Positions 38,001 through 64,000 of a stretch of DNA of 64,000 bases are shown in pieces. The position numbers were made by a program, and so were the translations under genes. The notes under the pieces are model-generated. The model was not told the origin of the DNA. It did no database searches and saw nothing but the letters and a program-made list of their open reading frames with translations. Numbering within the stretch: position 1 is the stretch's first letter; each line of letters starts with the position of its first letter. Source of the stretch: Puffinus mauretanicus (taxonomy: Eukaryota > Chordata > Aves > Procellariiformes > Procellariidae); NCBI GenBank assembly GCA_023333565.1, contig JAJKFH010002311.1:186001-250000 (forward strand). Reading direction: 5' to 3'.

Positions 38001-40577
38001 AAGTAAACCACAACAGTCCAAATGCACATTAATTACAATACAGTGGAACTCACCTCACTATTTTAATACCTAGTGAATGCCTTTGCAGTGTCTGTCAGTT
38101 TGTGAGATAAGTGGATCTGAGTAGGAGTGGATCTGAAAAGATGTTAAGCTAAGTCATTCTAAATTTTCTTTAAAAAAAAAAAAAGAATCCAACCAACAAA
38201 AATTTTCCTTTTAGTCAGATCTCACTATGTAATTCTAGATAGCTGAAAGGACCTTGATGTAGATAAGTATTAGTAAACCTGTTTTAGAAGTCGAGGGTGA
38301 GGGTAGGGAAGGGACCAAAGCAAGATCACAAGACAAAAGGCAGATTCTTAAACACAACCTGACTCCTGGTTCTACCTCAGCTGCGCTGCTGCTAGGTCAC
38401 AGCCTCCACCTATGCATGAGATTACATTTCAGTTTCACAACCAAAAAAGTCTTGGGAGTTCTTAAGGTTCTGATGCATGGCACTGGACACGGACAGAGCC
38501 TCCAACCGCACCAAAAATCCTCCAGGTTAAGACAGAAAGAAAACAAATGTCGGAGTATGCTGCTTCCCTCAAGGGAGTCCACGCTATAACCAGCTGTGCT
38601 TAACATACCGAAGGTCAGTGGAAATACCTGGATTTACCTCCTTCTCTCCACCTTCCCCGCACTCCTTCCCACAGCTAAACGATCGGTACAGTGTTTTGCT
38701 GTCTACTCAGATGCAGTCCATTTCTCATGTTCAAGCTCACTCGTCAAATGTAAAAGGCCAGAAAGGAACGTCAGGAAACTTACTTAGTAGAAAATGAATC
38801 TTAACCTGTGTTCCAATGACAGAATAACCCTCCTCGTGCATCTCTTAGCGCTTCAAACTTTCTACTAGCACACAACCGTTTGCTGAATGTTATTAGCGTT
38901 AAGGCTTCTTTCCAGCAGCTGTTTCAGCTGAAGTATTACCGCGCTCAAGTCTCTGCAGTACGGCTGTTCATTCGCGGACGCAGACTGTACTTGCCAGCGG
39001 GTGCTGGGGAGGGGGTCAGGGCAGGGCTAAAAAAGCTATCGGCAATGAGGTGAAATTTTGTTTTGGCATGTGGTGTCATCTTGCTTCACAAGCATTAAAT
39101 GGGTTCTTGGGGATAAAGCCTATATATAGGTAAGTATGTGGGCAAAACTTACAAAATGGAACGCTACATTGCTGAAGCCATACCCTCAAACCTACTCTAG
39201 GAGTACTGTAACCATGTAACTTCAGCGGATCAAATACAAATCTTTCACTTTTAATCTGTCACAAGAGATGCAACTCAGACATTATAGTTTAAGCATGCAA
39301 CATGTCATAGGTAACAAAATTGATCAGATAGCAGTGTATATTAAATAAATCTTTGTGATTAAGTAAAAAATAAATCACAAAAACAATTGCTGAGGAACAT
39401 GTCTGCAGGCTCAGCTCTACATCTGTTTGTGGTTTTTTTTTTTATACATCATCAGCAGCCAAATTCACAATTGATAGATATTGCACCAGAAAGACATGTG
39501 CAGTGAGAAGGAATATAATCACGTTAATGTTTATGATAAAAAACAGATATGACTTCCATGTGTTACATAAAGTGCCTTTAGAGTTGGTGCAGTTAGAAAC
39601 AAACAAAAAACCATTGTTATTTAGATATCATTAGCAAATGCATACAAATAGGAGACAAAACAGACCTGTTTTCCATAGTGCCAAATCACATAGTGCCAGG
39701 TTTCATTCAAAATGCCTCCATTGCAAACAGTAAAGAGGAAAGGATAATAAAAGAATCACTATACAAAGATAATGACAGGGTTAAGCATATTTTCCTAAAA
39801 TGATTAATGCCAACCCTACCCCAAAATGCTTTATAGTACATGTAAATATTACCAATAATGAGGCAATTTCTTTATTGAACATGAGATTTGGCATGCTATG
39901 TTATGATTCTCCCTTGACTTGTAACTATTCTAATATTTATACAAAAATGCAACATCCAGTCCATACTTCTGGATACAGAAAAATATTTATGTGCTCAATG
40001 AAAGAGTTGCTCTCAATATACAGCCCATGTAGAGAAAACTTCCAGCATAACTTTCTCCTACTTTCTCAATGGTTTGGGAACACAAGGCTCAAAATGTGCT
40101 TTGAAAAAATGACACTGGCATCAAGTCTGGTATGAAATTAAGAAAAATGCTCATTTTTCCAAGTATATGATATTTAATTGTAATGAAATAAAATCTGAAA
40201 ATGTCTAAATCAATTAAAAAGTAAACATGAGTTGTAATACTATACCTGTAAAATGATTAATTTCATTCATTGTCATTAGAAATTATGTAAAATATTTATT
40301 AAGGGCTTTGCCTAAGAGGCACAACATAAATAGAGTAAGTCCTGCTGAAATGTGATCAGAGTTCATGTTACGCAGTTGGTGATCTGCTGTGGAAACCTCA
40401 GAAAAGCCACCCACAGATTACAGTTCAGACTTCTGGATTCAGGCAACTGCACTGTCGAAGGGTTTGCTCCGTGAACCAACGCTGTGCAACTGTTCCGCCA
40501 TAGTCACTCAGAGTCCTTTAGGCAAATGCAAAAGTGCAAGCAGAACTTGCTTGAAGGGGGGAAAGAAAGTCGACGTT
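35043..40577 (-). other. Probable NEDD4L 3' UTR
   Basis: The stretch follows the stop codon directly, contains no recognised CR1 or LTR insertion, and has several minus-strand AATAAA signals (40300-40295, 39876-39871, 37769-37764, 36794-36789, 35997-35992 and 35042-35037). Alternative 3' ends are therefore likely. A CpG-rich pocket lies at about 36190-36410, and a stretch that is C/A-rich in the transcript lies at 36474-36538. Small open frames here are non-coding. The distal limit is inferred. Confidence 0.5.
40295..40300 (-). terminator. Candidate proximal poly(A) signal of NEDD4L
   Basis: AATAAA lies about 280 nt after the stop codon. It would give a short 3' UTR isoform. Confidence 0.35.
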
Positions 40578-63727
<23,150 letters not shown>

Positions 63728-64000
63728 CTGTAAATAATAAAAGAAATTATATCATTACTTCTCTGTAACCACACTGTGAATTTATATTGTTTTTTTTCTC
63801 CCTACAGATGCTTTCCCTACCATTTCCACAACTTAGTATTTCAGGGTTAGAAGAGGCTGCATTCACCCATCTACATCAAAACCCCATCACACTGTTTAGT
63901 TGAAAACACTCATTCAAAAATGCAAAACTACAACAGAATCCAGTGTATTTACACGGCTTGTATTTCAACGTCTGTAGTAATAAACATGTTCTATTTGAAC
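63728..64000 (-). other. NEDD4L intron, partial
   Basis: Intron sequence upstream of the first exon in the window. It has a T-rich plus-strand run near 63789-63800, and nothing coding was seen. Confidence 0.8.

Overview
The window is vertebrate nuclear DNA, almost certainly from a bird. Three independent signs point that way. There are several CR1 retrotransposon copies with the avian 3' end. There is a solo LTR of a type common in bird genomes. The one protein-coding gene has compact introns. Most of the roughly 64 kb is non-coding, and most open frames of 60-150 codons look like chance.

Layout on the minus strand, read from right to left. From 63727 to 40578 lie the last 13 coding exons of NEDD4L, a HECT-type E3 ubiquitin ligase. 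They cover the end of the fourth WW domain, the linker, the whole HECT domain and the stop codon. All 13 exons join in frame with GT-AG introns and give 405 complete residues. The 5' part of the gene lies beyond 64000. Downstream of the stop, about 5.5 kb (40577 to about 35037) looks like a long 3' UTR with several AATAAA signals. About 35.5 kb past the stop, on the same strand, is the liver microRNA gene MIR122 (4990-5070), recognisable from both mature arms and a closed hairpin. The NEDD4L-MIR122 order and orientation match mammals.

The region 1-35000 outside MIR122 is intergenic. It holds a 521-bp solo LTR with an exact 5-bp target-site duplication (2937-3467), an 18-bp perfect palindrome with a 4-nt loop (3639-3678), a short CR1 tail (12381-12450), a GC-rich island with Sp1-type boxes and three heat-shock-type cores (about 15762-16160), an internally deleted CR1 (21390-22975), two minus-strand CR1 fragments (23240-23450, 29588-30165), and a striking pair of about 100-bp near-identical inverted arms separated by 1.2 kb (33273-33373 and 34591-34690).

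The strongest items for follow-up are the inverted-arm pair, the palindrome just downstream of MIR122, the gene-less GC island between the two genes, and the NEDD4L-MIR122 microsynteny. I do not see a new multi-gene system here.
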